Source: an uncultured Alphaproteobacteria bacterium (GTDB taxonomy: Bacteria > Pseudomonadota > Alphaproteobacteria > HIMB59 > GCA-002718135). Taken from it: 33,864 bases of DNA. A model generated the notes under the pieces. The model saw only the letters and a program-made list of their open reading frames with translations, was not told the DNA's origin and did no database searches. Both the position numbers and the translations under genes were made by a program. The stretch covers positions 86,053-119,916 of the forward strand of contig CACOPD010000003.1 in the NCBI GenBank assembly GCA_902628835.1. The letters run 5' to 3'. Positions 10,676 through 19,624 of the stretch are shown piece by piece (position 1 is the first letter of the stretch; each line of letters opens with the position of its first letter).

Positions 10676-11434
10676 CTAGGACAGGTTGTCGCTCATTATT
10701 ATTTTTTCAATAACCGATTGGATAGAAAAAATTGCGGCTGTTGTTGCAGTGTCTGATCGAAGGATTCTTCTTCCCAAAGACACAGAAATACAAGAATTCA
10801 AAGATGAAATAGTGCTTCGTTCTTTTTTAGAAAAACCACCTTCAGGTCCAATGATAACAGCCCATTTTTTATATTTTTCAGTTTTGTTGATTAATGCATC
10901 GTAAATAATTGGTAAATTTTCATTTCCTTCATCACAAAAAACTAAGCCTCTTTCAGATGGAAAATTATTAACTAAATCATCAAATTTAATTGTTTTATCT
11001 AAAGTTGGAATAGACAATCTTTCAGATTGTTCTGATGCTTCAATCATATTCAATTCAAAATTTTTAAAATTTATTTTTGATTGATTAGTATGTTCTGTCA
11101 TAATAGGAATAAATCTGGAGATGCCTAACTCAGTTGCTTTTTGAATAGTAATATTCATTCTATGAGATTTAATTGGCGCAAATATCAACCATAGATCAGT
11201 TTCTTGAGACATATCTCTCAATTTGTTTTGTATTTGTAAAACAATGTTATCTCTATTAATAGAAATTACTCTAGATAACCATTCACCTGTAATACCATCA
11301 AACAATTTTATGTTATCTTCTTTTTTGATCCTAAGAACATTTTTCAAAAAGTGATGCTGCTTATTTTTTATGTAAATTAAAATATTAGCCGATAATTTTT
11401 TCGAGACAAATAATCGTGTTTTAGACATTTTCAT
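10676..11434 (-). CDS. rsmE: 16S rRNA (uracil-1498-N3)-methyltransferase
   Basis: SPOUT-class methyltransferase that methylates U1498 of 16S rRNA in the 30S subunit. The C-terminal knot region shows IGPEGGFSKKE and the family signature SLGRRILRSDTATTAA, which form the S-adenosylmethionine pocket. The N-terminal part is a small PUA-like RNA-binding domain. It has 252 residues, near the family length. Two in-frame starts are close together (Met1 at 11434 and Met3 at 11428) and cannot be separated by eye. It is divergent from ubiA across a 35 nt spacer, so the two genes must share a compact promoter region; the rsmE/ubiA pairing is common in Alphaproteobacteria. Confidence 0.95.
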   Translation of the reverse strand: MKMSKTRLFVSKKLSANILIYIKNKQHHFLKNVLRIKKEDNIKLFDGITGEWLSRVISINRDNIVLQIQNKLRDMSQETDLWLIFAPIKSHRMNITIQKATELGISRFIPIMTEHTNQSKINFKNFELNMIEASEQSERLSIPTLDKTIKFDDLVNNFPSERGLVFCDEGNENLPIIYDALINKTEKYKKWAVIIGPEGGFSKKERSTISSLNSCISVSLGRRILRSDTATTAAIFSIQSVIEKIIMSDNLS

Positions 11435-11469
11435 GACAATAGTTTAGAATTATAACATTATATTCATTT

Positions 11470-12333
11470 ATGTGGGATAACTTAGTTACAAAAAAAATAT
11501 TTGATTACTTTGAATTAATCAGATTTAACAAGCCTATTGGTTTCCTTCTATTAATGTGGCCTTGTTGGTTTGGTTTAGCATTACTAGAAATAGAAACTTC
11601 CAAACTATTATTTTGGTATTTTCTTTTTTTTATTGGTTCTTTTTTAATGAGAAGTGCAGGTTGTATAATTAATGACATCATTGATATTGATTTTGATCAA
11701 AAAGTTACACGTACTAAATTTAGACCTTTAGCATCAAAAAAGATTTCTATAACTGAAGCAATATTATTATTAATAATATTATTGGTAATTAGTTTTTTCA
11801 TTCTTCTCGAGTTTAATTCTAAATCAATTGTATTAGGTTTGTTAAGTGTGCCATTTGTTATTTTATATCCATTTATGAAAAGAATAACTTTCTTCCCACA
11901 GTTGTTCCTTGGAATTATTTTTAGTTGGGGTGTGCTGATAGTATCAATGCAATTTAATACACGAATTACATTTGATTTTCTTTTATTGTATTTTGTATGT
12001 ATATTTTGGACATTAGCATATGATACTATTTATGCCTACCAAGATAAGACAGATGATATTTTAAATAAAATCAAATCTACAGCAGTTTATTTTGATAAAA
12101 ATGGAAAAAGATTTGTTCAATCATGCTATCTTATTATCTTAATTATATTGTCTTATTTTGTATGGAATTCCTCAAATTTTTTACTAAGTTCAATTATTAT
12201 AGCAACTATCGCAATTTGTACGTATATAGCAATTCAGAAATGGGATATAACATCACCGTTAAGTTCAAATTATTATTTTAAACAAAATAATATTTTTGCA
12301 ATTATGTTGTTTTTACTTTTACAAACTTTTTAA
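11470..12333 (+). CDS. ubiA: 4-hydroxybenzoate polyprenyltransferase
   Basis: Membrane prenyltransferase of ubiquinone synthesis that joins the polyprenyl chain to 4-hydroxybenzoate. The first Asp-rich motif is NDIIDIDFD (68-76), followed by RTKFRPLAS (81-89). The second is YDTIYAYQDKTDD in the middle of the protein, followed by KIKSTAVYF. These two motifs with RTKxRPLA separate UbiA from CtaB, which is also in this window. It has 287 residues and about eight hydrophobic helices. The product feeds the same respiratory chain as the oxidase genes next door, but the direction and operon differ. Its TAA overlaps the following ATG as TAATG. The start lies 35 nt from the divergent rsmE, leaving little room for a leader. 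Confidence 0.95.
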   Translation: MWDNLVTKKIFDYFELIRFNKPIGFLLLMWPCWFGLALLEIETSKLLFWYFLFFIGSFLMRSAGCIINDIIDIDFDQKVTRTKFRPLASKKISITEAILLLIILLVISFFILLEFNSKSIVLGLLSVPFVILYPFMKRITFFPQLFLGIIFSWGVLIVSMQFNTRITFDFLLLYFVCIFWTLAYDTIYAYQDKTDDILNKIKSTAVYFDKNGKRFVQSCYLIILIILSYFVWNSSNFLLSSIIIATIAICTYIAIQKWDITSPLSSNYYFKQNNIFAIMLFLLLQTF

Positions 12334-14081
12334 TGTCTTCAGATAAAAAACAATCAGTTACTTCAAGAATAGTTTTTGATTATTTAATGAGTCATAAACT
12401 CAAAATAATATTAGCTTTATTGATGATGGTTATCTCAGCAGGAGCAACAGGTCTACATGCTTGGTTAGTAAGACCTGCACTTGATGAAGTCTTAATAAAA
12501 GGGAATAAAGAAATGTTATTTTTAATTCCAATTGCAATTATTATAGTGACACTCTGTAAAGGATTGGCAACATATACTCACTCTTATCAAATGAGTAAAG
12601 TTGCACATTCTATTATTGCAAAACTTCAAACTCAGATGTTTGAAAAACTCATGTATTTGAATATGAAATTTTATAATGATTCTAAGTCAGGTAATTTAAT
12701 TTCAAGACTCATCAATGATACTTACTACTTAAGACTTGCAATAGTTAAATCTGTAACAGGAATTATAAAAGATGTTTTAGTTATTATTTTTTTACTAGGT
12801 AATATGTTTTACCAAAGTTGGACCCTAACTCTTTTTGCTTTTTTTGCATTTCCTTTAGCGATCTGGCCCATAAGAAAAATTGGGAAGAGTATAAGAAAAA
12901 TTACTTACACTATCCAAAACGAAATAGCGATTTTTTCCAATGTGTTAGCTGAGAGCATTAAAGGTATCAGACAAGTAAAAGCATACTCAAGAGAAAACTA
13001 TGAAAAACAAAGAGCTTTTGAAACAATTAGTTTCATTCAAAAATATTTCACAAAATCTGCTTTTATTAGCAATCGCTTAAGTCCTTTAATGGAATTTATT
13101 GGAAGTTTAGCTGTAGCACTCTCAATTTATGCTGGGGGTGTTTTTGTCTTAAACGAAAGTATGACAACAGGTCAATTTATGAGTTTTTTAGTAAGTCTTC
13201 TTCTGGCTTATCAACCAGTAAAGGCACTTGGAAATCTAAATATTAGTGTCCAGGAAGGCCTAGCTGGAGCTGAGAGAATATTTAAACTTTTAGATACAAG
13301 CGAAAAAAATATGGAAAATATTTCTCCAAAAAAAACTATAGATCTAGATGGAGACATTATTTTTAAAGATGTTTCATTTGCATATAACGATAATACAGTA
13401 CTTGATAAAATAAGTTTAAGAATACCAAAAGGAAAAAAAGTTGCGTTAGTTGGCTTATCTGGATCTGGTAAATCAACGATAGCAAATATAATTTTGCGAT
13501 TATATGATAATTATTCAGGCTCTATATTAATTAATTCTAAAGATATAAAAGAACTAGATCTGACAGATGTAAGAAATAGTGTTGCAATAGTAACTCAAGA
13601 AACAATTTTATTTAATGAAAGTATTTTTAACAATATTAAATATGGAAACCTTAAAGCAACTGATGAAGAGATTAGTTTAGTCGCTAAAAATGCTGGGGTG
13701 AGTAGTTTTTCAGAAGAATTGGGTCAAAAACTAGACACTGTTATTGGAGAAAACGGCGTAAAATTATCAGGTGGACAGCGACAAAGAATTGCTATTGCCC
13801 GAGCTCTAATAAAAGATGCGCCACTTTTAATTATGGATGAAGCTACATCTTCTTTAGATAACATAACTGAAAATAAAATTCATGAAACAATAAATAGTCT
13901 GATGAATAATAAAACCAAATTAATAATTGCACATAGATTAAGCACAATAGAAGACGCAGACATTATCTACGTTTTAGATAAAGGCAAAATTGAAAGTCAA
14001 GGAAAACATGAAGAGTTAATTTCTAAATCAACGATTTATAAAAAATTACAACTAAGAGAACAGTTGGAAAATGAGTTTTAA
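12333..14081 (+). CDS. MsbA-like lipid ABC exporter (ATP-binding/permease fusion)
   Basis: Half-transporter with six N-terminal membrane helices (about 1-310) fused to an ATPase domain, forming a homodimer in the inner membrane. In the ATPase domain, Walker A is GLSGSGKS (374-381), the Q-loop Gln is 422, the signature is LSGGQRQ (478-484), Walker B is LLIMDE (498-503) and the switch His is 534. Length 582 matches MsbA. The neighbours (DUF374 acyltransferase, WaaA, LpxK, LpxL-like) are all lipid A/core genes, which favours a role in flipping lipid A-core, but export of another lipid or peptide cannot be excluded from sequence alone. It overlaps ubiA by 1 nt and the next gene by 11 nt. Confidence 0.88.
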   Translation: MSSDKKQSVTSRIVFDYLMSHKLKIILALLMMVISAGATGLHAWLVRPALDEVLIKGNKEMLFLIPIAIIIVTLCKGLATYTHSYQMSKVAHSIIAKLQTQMFEKLMYLNMKFYNDSKSGNLISRLINDTYYLRLAIVKSVTGIIKDVLVIIFLLGNMFYQSWTLTLFAFFAFPLAIWPIRKIGKSIRKITYTIQNEIAIFSNVLAESIKGIRQVKAYSRENYEKQRAFETISFIQKYFTKSAFISNRLSPLMEFIGSLAVALSIYAGGVFVLNESMTTGQFMSFLVSLLLAYQPVKALGNLNISVQEGLAGAERIFKLLDTSEKNMENISPKKTIDLDGDIIFKDVSFAYNDNTVLDKISLRIPKGKKVALVGLSGSGKSTIANIILRLYDNYSGSILINSKDIKELDLTDVRNSVAIVTQETILFNESIFNNIKYGNLKATDEEISLVAKNAGVSSFSEELGQKLDTVIGENGVKLSGGQRQRIAIARALIKDAPLLIMDEATSSLDNITENKIHETINSLMNNKTKLIIAHRLSTIEDADIIYVLDKGKIESQGKHEELISKSTIYKKLQLREQLENEF

Positions 14082-14742
14082 AAAAAAAATTTTTAAATTT
14101 TCTATATCTCAAAAAATTTTTGCATTTATAGGTTACCTATATATCTTATTTGTATGTTACACCTCTAAAATACAGATTATAAACTCTGAGTTACCAGAAA
14201 AATTGTGGAGAGAAAATAAACCTTTTATTTTAGCATTTTGGCATGGTCAATTGATGATGATAGGACATGTATGGAAAAGTAAAGCTGTGTTAAATATGTT
14301 AGCATCTAGTCATAGTGATGGTCGATTTGGTGCATATATTGCAGGTCATTTTAATTTAAAAAATGTTTCTATAATGTCAAAAAATAAATCACCTTCACTA
14401 AGGAAAGTATTTAAAATTTTAAAAGATAGAAATTATATTGGTATTACTCCTGATGGACCAAGAGGACCAAATAAGAAAGTCTCAGAAGGAATTATAAAAA
14501 TTGCAATTCATTCTCAAGTCCCAATAATACCACTTGGTTTTGCCTCAAATAAAAATCTTAAACTTAAATCTTGGGACTCATTTTTAATAACATATCCATT
14601 TTCAAAATGTAGATTTGTCTGGGGTGAGCCAATTATTATTCCTTCTTCTACTAAAGATGATGATTTAGATAGATATAAGAATTTCTTGGAAGAAAAAATT
14701 AATGATTGCATGGAATCAGCAGAAAAAAATCTAAATGTTTAG
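14071..14742 (+). CDS. DUF374-type lysophospholipid acyltransferase
   Basis: Putative acyltransferase of the LPLAT superfamily (DUF374 group), often found next to Kdo transferase genes. The catalytic-type motif is FWHGQLMM with His58 (the superfamily usually has H-x4-D; DUF374 proteins have this HGQ variant). SSHSDGRFGAYI (79-90) follows, then TPDGPRGPNKKVSEG (126-140), the family's most recognisable block. An N-terminal hydrophobic helix (about 16-30) probably anchors it. Length is 223 residues. It starts inside the exporter gene (11 nt overlap) and ends inside waaA (8 nt overlap). Its acyl acceptor is unknown; the location suggests a lipid A or phospholipid intermediate. A run of ten A bases (14080-14089) lies at codons 3-6. 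Confidence 0.85.
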   Translation: MSFKKKIFKFSISQKIFAFIGYLYILFVCYTSKIQIINSELPEKLWRENKPFILAFWHGQLMMIGHVWKSKAVLNMLASSHSDGRFGAYIAGHFNLKNVSIMSKNKSPSLRKVFKILKDRNYIGITPDGPRGPNKKVSEGIIKIAIHSQVPIIPLGFASNKNLKLKSWDSFLITYPFSKCRFVWGEPIIIPSSTKDDDLDRYKNFLEEKINDCMESAEKNLNV

Positions 14743-15955
14743 AATATATCAAGTACTCAGTACTCTTCTCATACCATTAATTATTTTTAATATATTTATT
14801 CGTATTTATAGAAATAAAGAGGATAGGCTAAGATTTATTGAAAGGTTTGGAAAACCAACAGTAAAAAAAAATACTGAGAAAAAAACTTTATGGATACATG
14901 CTGCAAGTATTGGCGAATTTAAATCTTCAGATTTAATTATAGAACGATATCATAAAGTATTTGATATTTTAGTTACTACAACAACAAAATCATCAGCAGA
15001 ATATATTGAGGAGTTTTATAAAAATAAAATTATCCATCAGTACATTCCATTTGATGTGCCTCTGTGGTGTTCAAGATTTTTAAACTTTTGGAAACCAAAT
15101 CTAATTCTATGGATAGAGTCAGATATTTGGCCAAATATGCTTAAAAAAATTAGAGTCAAAAATATCAATTGTTTATATTTAAATGCAAGGATTTCTCCAA
15201 AATCTTTTAAAAAATGGAAAAGTACAAAAAATTTCTACAGAAATTCATTAAAGAGTTTTAATAAAATTTTTGCGCAAAGCAAAGACGACAAAAAAAGAAT
15301 TCAAGAATTAACAAACTTACAAATTGACTATCTTGGAAATTTAAAATTAGCTAATAACAAAAACAATTCTTCAATAAATAAAGATCAATCGAAAACAATT
15401 ATGATTGCAAGTACTCATTCTAATGAGGAAAAAGAGATAATTAAATGTATTAAAAAAACAATTCGCGAATTTAATTTAAAAATTTATCTTGCACCAAGGC
15501 ATCCAGAAAGAATTAGTACAATTAAGCAAGAATTAAATAAAGAAGGATTTAATATTTCTTTAGAATCTAAAAAAGAATTTGAAGAAAATAATATCGTAAT
15601 AATTGATAGTTTTGGAAAATTAGATCGATATTTTAAAATTAGTAATTTAGTTATTTTAGGCGGTTCTTTTTTAAAAAATATTGGCGGACATAATCCAATA
15701 GAGCCCGCAAGTTATGGATGTGCTATTATTAGCGGTAATTATGTTGATAATTGGACTAATATTTATGAAGATATGGTAAAAGCGAAATCATGTATAATGG
15801 TAAATAAGTTTGAAGATATTGATATAAAGATGAAAGAATTACTAAATAATAATTTGGAAATAAAAAAAATTCAAGCAAATGCACTTAAGTTTTCTAATAG
15901 ATCTTTCTTTGAAAAAGAAAAGCTTTTCAAAGACATCGAAAAGTACATAAATTAA
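14735..15955 (+). CDS. waaA: 3-deoxy-D-manno-octulosonic acid (Kdo) transferase
   Basis: GT30 glycosyltransferase that adds Kdo from CMP-Kdo to the lipid A precursor at the cytoplasmic face of the inner membrane. There is an N-terminal membrane helix (about 5-24). The catalytic Glu is probably Glu61 in HAASIGEF. ESDIWPNML and LNARIS mark the N-terminal Rossmann domain. The C-terminal domain has APRHPER (CMP-Kdo site) and GGSFLKNIGGHNPIEPASYG. Length is 406 residues, slightly below E. coli. The gene overlaps the DUF374 gene by 8 nt and is followed 1 nt later by lpxK. Whether it adds one, two or more Kdo units cannot be told from sequence. Confidence 0.95.
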   Translation: MFRIYQVLSTLLIPLIIFNIFIRIYRNKEDRLRFIERFGKPTVKKNTEKKTLWIHAASIGEFKSSDLIIERYHKVFDILVTTTTKSSAEYIEEFYKNKIIHQYIPFDVPLWCSRFLNFWKPNLILWIESDIWPNMLKKIRVKNINCLYLNARISPKSFKKWKSTKNFYRNSLKSFNKIFAQSKDDKKRIQELTNLQIDYLGNLKLANNKNNSSINKDQSKTIMIASTHSNEEKEIIKCIKKTIREFNLKIYLAPRHPERISTIKQELNKEGFNISLESKKEFEENNIVIIDSFGKLDRYFKISNLVILGGSFLKNIGGHNPIEPASYGCAIISGNYVDNWTNIYEDMVKAKSCIMVNKFEDIDIKMKELLNNNLEIKKIQANALKFSNRSFFEKEKLFKDIEKYIN

Positions 15956-15956
15956 A

Positions 15957-16955
15957 ATGCTTAAAGCTCCTAAATTTTGGTATAAAAAAAATGATACATA
16001 TTTATCTAATTCTTTATACCCACTCTCATTACTATTTAGATTTGGAACAAAAATAAGAAATTTTGTAAGCAGAAAAACATCTTCCGCAATTCCTGTGATT
16101 TGTATTGGTAATATAGTGGTGGGAGGTGCTGGTAAAACACCTGTTGCATTAAAAATTGGAAATTTATTAAAACTTAATGGATACAATCCTCACTTTGTTT
16201 CAAGGGGTTATGGAGGAGTTGAAACATCTAATGTTCTTGTTAAAGAGTGGCATTCAGCAAAAAGTGTTGGGGATGAGTCTTTATTATTAGCTGAAGTTGC
16301 ACCAACCTGGATTGGACAAGATAGAAATAGATCCTTTTTCTTAGCTAAGGAAAAAGGTGCTGACTGCATAATTATGGATGATGGCTTTCAAAATCCAGCT
16401 CTGCAGAAAGATTTTTCAATTATAGTAATTAATGGTGAACAAGGATTTGGAAATAAACGAGTAATTCCATCTGGACCTCTTAGAGAAAGCATATCTAGAG
16501 GTATTTCTAGAGCAAATTTAGTAATTGTAATTGGTGAAATTGCTCAAGATGTTAAAGATAAAATACCTAGTACTGTTCCAATTATTCATGCTAAGTTTCA
16601 AATTAGTTCAGATAATAAAATTTATAAAAATCAAAAAGTGACAGCTTTTGCAGGCATTGCTTATCCTGAAAAATTTTATAATTCACTAACTGAACAAGGC
16701 GCTATTTTAGAAAAAAAAATTAGCTATCCAGATCATCATATATTTGATGAAAATGATATGTTAAATCTTGCAGAAAATGCTAATCTTACAAAATCTGTAT
16801 TGGTTACTACAAAAAAAGATTTTGTAAGAATACCAAAATCATATCGTTCTTTAGTTAGCACACTTAATGGTGAAATAAAATTTGAAGATGAAAATTTACT
16901 CAAAGAAATTTTGAGCAATGTACTGGAAAATAAAATTAATGATTTAGCAATATGA
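15957..16955 (+). CDS. lpxK: Tetraacyldisaccharide 4'-kinase
   Basis: Inner-membrane-associated kinase that phosphorylates the 4' position of the tetraacyl disaccharide, giving lipid IVA. The P-loop is GNIVVGGAGKTP (51-62), with the LpxK hallmark of two glycines before AGKT. MDDGFQNP follows (the DDGFQ motif of the family), then GPLRE and the C-terminal YPDHHIF. Length is 332 residues. The N-terminus is amphipathic and basic (PKFWYKKND), as expected for a membrane-edge enzyme. It starts 1 nt after the waaA stop and its last codons overlap the following acyltransferase start by 4 nt (ATGA). Together with waaA and the LpxL-like gene it argues that this organism makes Kdo-lipid A. Confidence 0.96.
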   Translation: MLKAPKFWYKKNDTYLSNSLYPLSLLFRFGTKIRNFVSRKTSSAIPVICIGNIVVGGAGKTPVALKIGNLLKLNGYNPHFVSRGYGGVETSNVLVKEWHSAKSVGDESLLLAEVAPTWIGQDRNRSFFLAKEKGADCIIMDDGFQNPALQKDFSIIVINGEQGFGNKRVIPSGPLRESISRGISRANLVIVIGEIAQDVKDKIPSTVPIIHAKFQISSDNKIYKNQKVTAFAGIAYPEKFYNSLTEQGAILEKKISYPDHHIFDENDMLNLAENANLTKSVLVTTKKDFVRIPKSYRSLVSTLNGEIKFEDENLLKEILSNVLENKINDLAI

Positions 16956-17815
16956 AACAAGTTATTTACTTTATACAGTATATTGGATTTATTTTAATTT
17001 ATTTTTTATATAAAATTTTACCACTCAATCTATCTTTGAAAGTTTCATCATTTTTATTTAGAACTTTTGGTAAATTTTCACGAGCCAATAAAATAGCTAT
17101 AAATAATTGTAAGCATGTTTTCCCAAATCTTAAAGATGAAGAAATACAAAATATTATAAAAAAAAGTTGGAATAATCTTGGAATTACAATTTGTGAGCTT
17201 CTAAGAATAAATGATATTTTTATTAAAAATAAAATTAAATATATAAATCTAGAAAATATAGAAGATTTTATTAAAAATAAAAAACAAGCAATTTTTATAA
17301 GTATTCACCAATCTAATTGGGAAGTATTAGTTCCAGGTTTAGATAGAATTGGAATTAATATTGGTGGCATTTATAGGCATATAAACAATAATTTTATTGA
17401 TAAACTAATTCTTAATATTAGACAAAATTCTCTTGTATCTAAGAATAGCTTTTACACTCCCAAAGGTAAAAAAAGCGCCAAAGATGTTGTTGACGCAATA
17501 AATAATTCTTTATCAATTGTATTATTAATAGATCAAAAAGATTCTTCAGGAGAAGAAGTTATGTTTTTTAATAAAAAAGTTAAAACACAAACAGGTTTTT
17601 TAAAAATAGCTAGAAAATATAACTTACCAATAATTCCAATACAAAATAAAAGAATTACTAATGGAAATATTGAGCTAACATTTTTAGAGCCACTTTATCA
17701 TAATAATTTAGAAATTAATGATACTCAGATGATGGAAGAAATTCATTATAAGATTGAACAGTGGATTAAGGCAGAACCTAGTCAATGGTTCTGGCAGCAT
17801 AAAAGATTTAGTTAA
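16952..17815 (+). CDS. LpxL/HtrB-like lipid A acyltransferase
   Basis: Late lipid A acyltransferase of the HtrB/MsbB family, expected to add a secondary acyl chain to Kdo-lipid A at the inner membrane. The catalytic H-x4-E motif is HQSNWE with His119 and Glu124. There is an N-terminal membrane helix (about 5-22) and a C-terminal block with GNIELTFLEPLY and the WIKAEPSQWFWQHKRF ending, the family's usual WxxxPxQWxWxH(K/R)R(F/W). Length is 287 residues. Whether it is LpxL, LpxM or LpxP in function cannot be decided. It overlaps lpxK as ATGA and converges on xseA with an 8 nt overlap of the two 3' ends. Confidence 0.92.
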   Translation: MKQVIYFIQYIGFILIYFLYKILPLNLSLKVSSFLFRTFGKFSRANKIAINNCKHVFPNLKDEEIQNIIKKSWNNLGITICELLRINDIFIKNKIKYINLENIEDFIKNKKQAIFISIHQSNWEVLVPGLDRIGINIGGIYRHINNNFIDKLILNIRQNSLVSKNSFYTPKGKKSAKDVVDAINNSLSIVLLIDQKDSSGEEVMFFNKKVKTQTGFLKIARKYNLPIIPIQNKRITNGNIELTFLEPLYHNNLEINDTQMMEEIHYKIEQWIKAEPSQWFWQHKRFS

Positions 17816-19139
17816 TTTTTGTTACTTTTATATCAATTGTACCATCAATAAGTTTCACTGATAATTGATCGTCAGTAGTAATTTTTTTACTTGTCTTAAC
17901 AATTTTCTTTTTATCCATCAAAATTGAGTATCCTTTTTTAAGATTTGAAGAAATAGAATTTGAATTGAGCAATCTTATATTAGACTTATATTTTTCAAGC
18001 TTATCTTTGTAATTATTGGCTATATTCAAATTAAGATTTTTTGAAAGATTGTTAATCTTTGTTTGTTTTAAGTTTATTGATGAATCTGGTGAAACAATAG
18101 ATTTTCCCAGGTTAAGAAGATTCAATTTAGATATACTAAATTTATTTTGAATTGATAATGTTAAATTTTTGAAATCGTCTAAAAGCTTCTCTTTATAATT
18201 ATTAACTATCAAGCTTGGAGATTTAAGAAATTTATTTAAATATTCATAATTTTCTTTTTTAGATTGAATTTGTGAATTTACTTTTGTGTTTAATCTAAGT
18301 TGTAAATTTTTAATTTTTTCTATCAATTCAAATCTAACTGGGGTAGCTTTTTCAGCTGCTGCAGTTGGTGTAGACGCTCTTAAATCTGATACTAAATCAA
18401 TGATTGTTGTATCTGTTTCATGACCTATTGCTGAAATAATTGGTATTTTTGAATCAAAAACACTTGTTGCAAGATTTTCATCATTAAATGCCATTAAGTC
18501 TTCAGTACTACCTCCACCTCTAGCAACAATAAGAATATCTGGTTTACTAGATTTAAGTTTATTGAAACCTTCGATAGCATTTATAATACTATCTGCTGCA
18601 TCAATACCCTGAACAGAAACAGGCCATATATCTAATGGCATTGGAAAACGATCATTAACCCTATTAATTATGTCATGTACTACAGAGCCAGTAGGAGAAG
18701 TAATAATACCTAATCTCTCAGGCAAAAAAGGTAATGGGATTTTTTTATCCTCATCAAAATAGCCTTTTTTTTGTAGTCTTTTTTTTCTTTCTTCAATAAG
18801 TTTTAAAAGTGCTCCCTCTCCTGCAATTTCAATTTTATCAATATCTATTTGGTAAGTAGTTTTATAGCGTGACCAAGTAGTGATTCTCCCAGTTGCTATT
18901 ATTTCTAGTCCTATTTCTGGAGTAATATCTAAATATTTTTTTTTCTGATCCCATATAACTCCACTTAAAATAGAGTCCTCATCTTTAAGTGTTAAATAGA
19001 TTTGGCCTCTTGTTGCAGTTTTAACCTCTGAAATCTCTCCTTTAATTCTTACATAATTAAAGTTGGACTCAATTACTTCTTTAAACGCTTGATTAAATTC
19101 TGAAACTTCAAACTCGGGTATATTAATTTTATCTATCAC
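17808..19139 (-). CDS. xseA: Exodeoxyribonuclease VII large subunit
   Basis: Large subunit of the single-strand-specific nuclease. The N-terminal OB-fold (about 10-100) includes VRIKGEISEVK and GQIYLTLKDEDS. The catalytic domain has the family signatures TSPTGSVVHDI, ILIVARGGGSTEDLMAFNDE and AIGHETDTTIID. A long Lys/Asn-rich helical C-terminal section (about 270-400), presumably coiled coil for the small subunit XseB, follows, ending in LKKGYSILMD and a beta-rich tail. Length is 443 residues. The small subunit gene is not in this window. It overlaps tadA by 11 nt at its start and the convergent acyltransferase gene by 8 nt at its end. Confidence 0.96.
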   Translation of the reverse strand: MIDKINIPEFEVSEFNQAFKEVIESNFNYVRIKGEISEVKTATRGQIYLTLKDEDSILSGVIWDQKKKYLDITPEIGLEIIATGRITTWSRYKTTYQIDIDKIEIAGEGALLKLIEERKKRLQKKGYFDEDKKIPLPFLPERLGIITSPTGSVVHDIINRVNDRFPMPLDIWPVSVQGIDAADSIINAIEGFNKLKSSKPDILIVARGGGSTEDLMAFNDENLATSVFDSKIPIISAIGHETDTTIIDLVSDLRASTPTAAAEKATPVRFELIEKIKNLQLRLNTKVNSQIQSKKENYEYLNKFLKSPSLIVNNYKEKLLDDFKNLTLSIQNKFSISKLNLLNLGKSIVSPDSSINLKQTKINNLSKNLNLNIANNYKDKLEKYKSNIRLLNSNSISSNLKKGYSILMDKKKIVKTSKKITTDDQLSVKLIDGTIDIKVTKIN

Positions 19140-19584
19140 TTTTATTTTTAAAAAATTTTTTTAATAAATTACTACATTCTTTTTCCATAATGCCGCCATA
19201 AATAGTTGGCATAAATATATTTTCTCTTTGAAAAGCAACTCGAAGTTTTTCAATTCCTCCATTTTTTTCATCATAAGCACCAAAATAAACATTTTTAATA
19301 TGTACTTCACTTATAGCACTAGCGCACATAGTGCATGGTTCTAAGGTTACAAACAATGTCATATTCTCTAAATATTTAAGCTTTAGTCTCTCACAAGTCT
19401 TTTGAATAAGATTTAATTCACAATGTTTAATAGCATTTTTATCTTTATTTACCGTATTATAACTTCTGGCTAAAATTTTGTTCGTTCTATTATCAACAAG
19501 TATTCCCCCAACTGGAACTTCATTTAAAATATAAGCTTTGTCTGCTTCAATAATTGCTTCTTTCATAAAAAAATCAACGTTCAT
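19129..19584 (-). CDS. tadA: tRNA-specific adenosine deaminase
   Basis: Zinc deaminase that converts A34 to inosine in tRNA-Arg(ACG). Numbered from the ATG at 19584, the zinc site is HCE (54-56, with HAE in most homologues) and PCTMC (83-87, Cys84 and Cys87), with VPVGGILVD before it and VYFGAYDEKNGG after it. A GTG start at 19596 would add four residues (MCSR) but the ATG start gives MNVDFFMKEAI, which fits the usual TadA N-terminus better. Length is 151 residues, or 155 from GTG. The Cys in place of Ala between His and Glu is unusual but does not remove a ligand. It overlaps xseA by 11 nt and is divergent from the amidotransferase-like gene. A nucleobase or CMP deaminase is less likely. Confidence 0.9.
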   Translation of the reverse strand: MNVDFFMKEAIIEADKAYILNEVPVGGILVDNRTNKILARSYNTVNKDKNAIKHCELNLIQKTCERLKLKYLENMTLFVTLEPCTMCASAISEVHIKNVYFGAYDEKNGGIEKLRVAFQRENIFMPTIYGGIMEKECSNLLKKFFKNKSDR

Positions 19585-19624
19585 TCTGGAACACACTTAT
19601 GTTGTACATTATAGTTGAATTATA

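Noticed and set aside
14080-14089. Run of ten A bases near the start of the DUF374 acyltransferase, with runs of nine A in waaA and lpxK, as phase-variation switches
   Set aside because: Runs of eight to ten A or T also occur in housekeeping genes here (for example in xseA), as expected at this base composition; nothing shows they vary.
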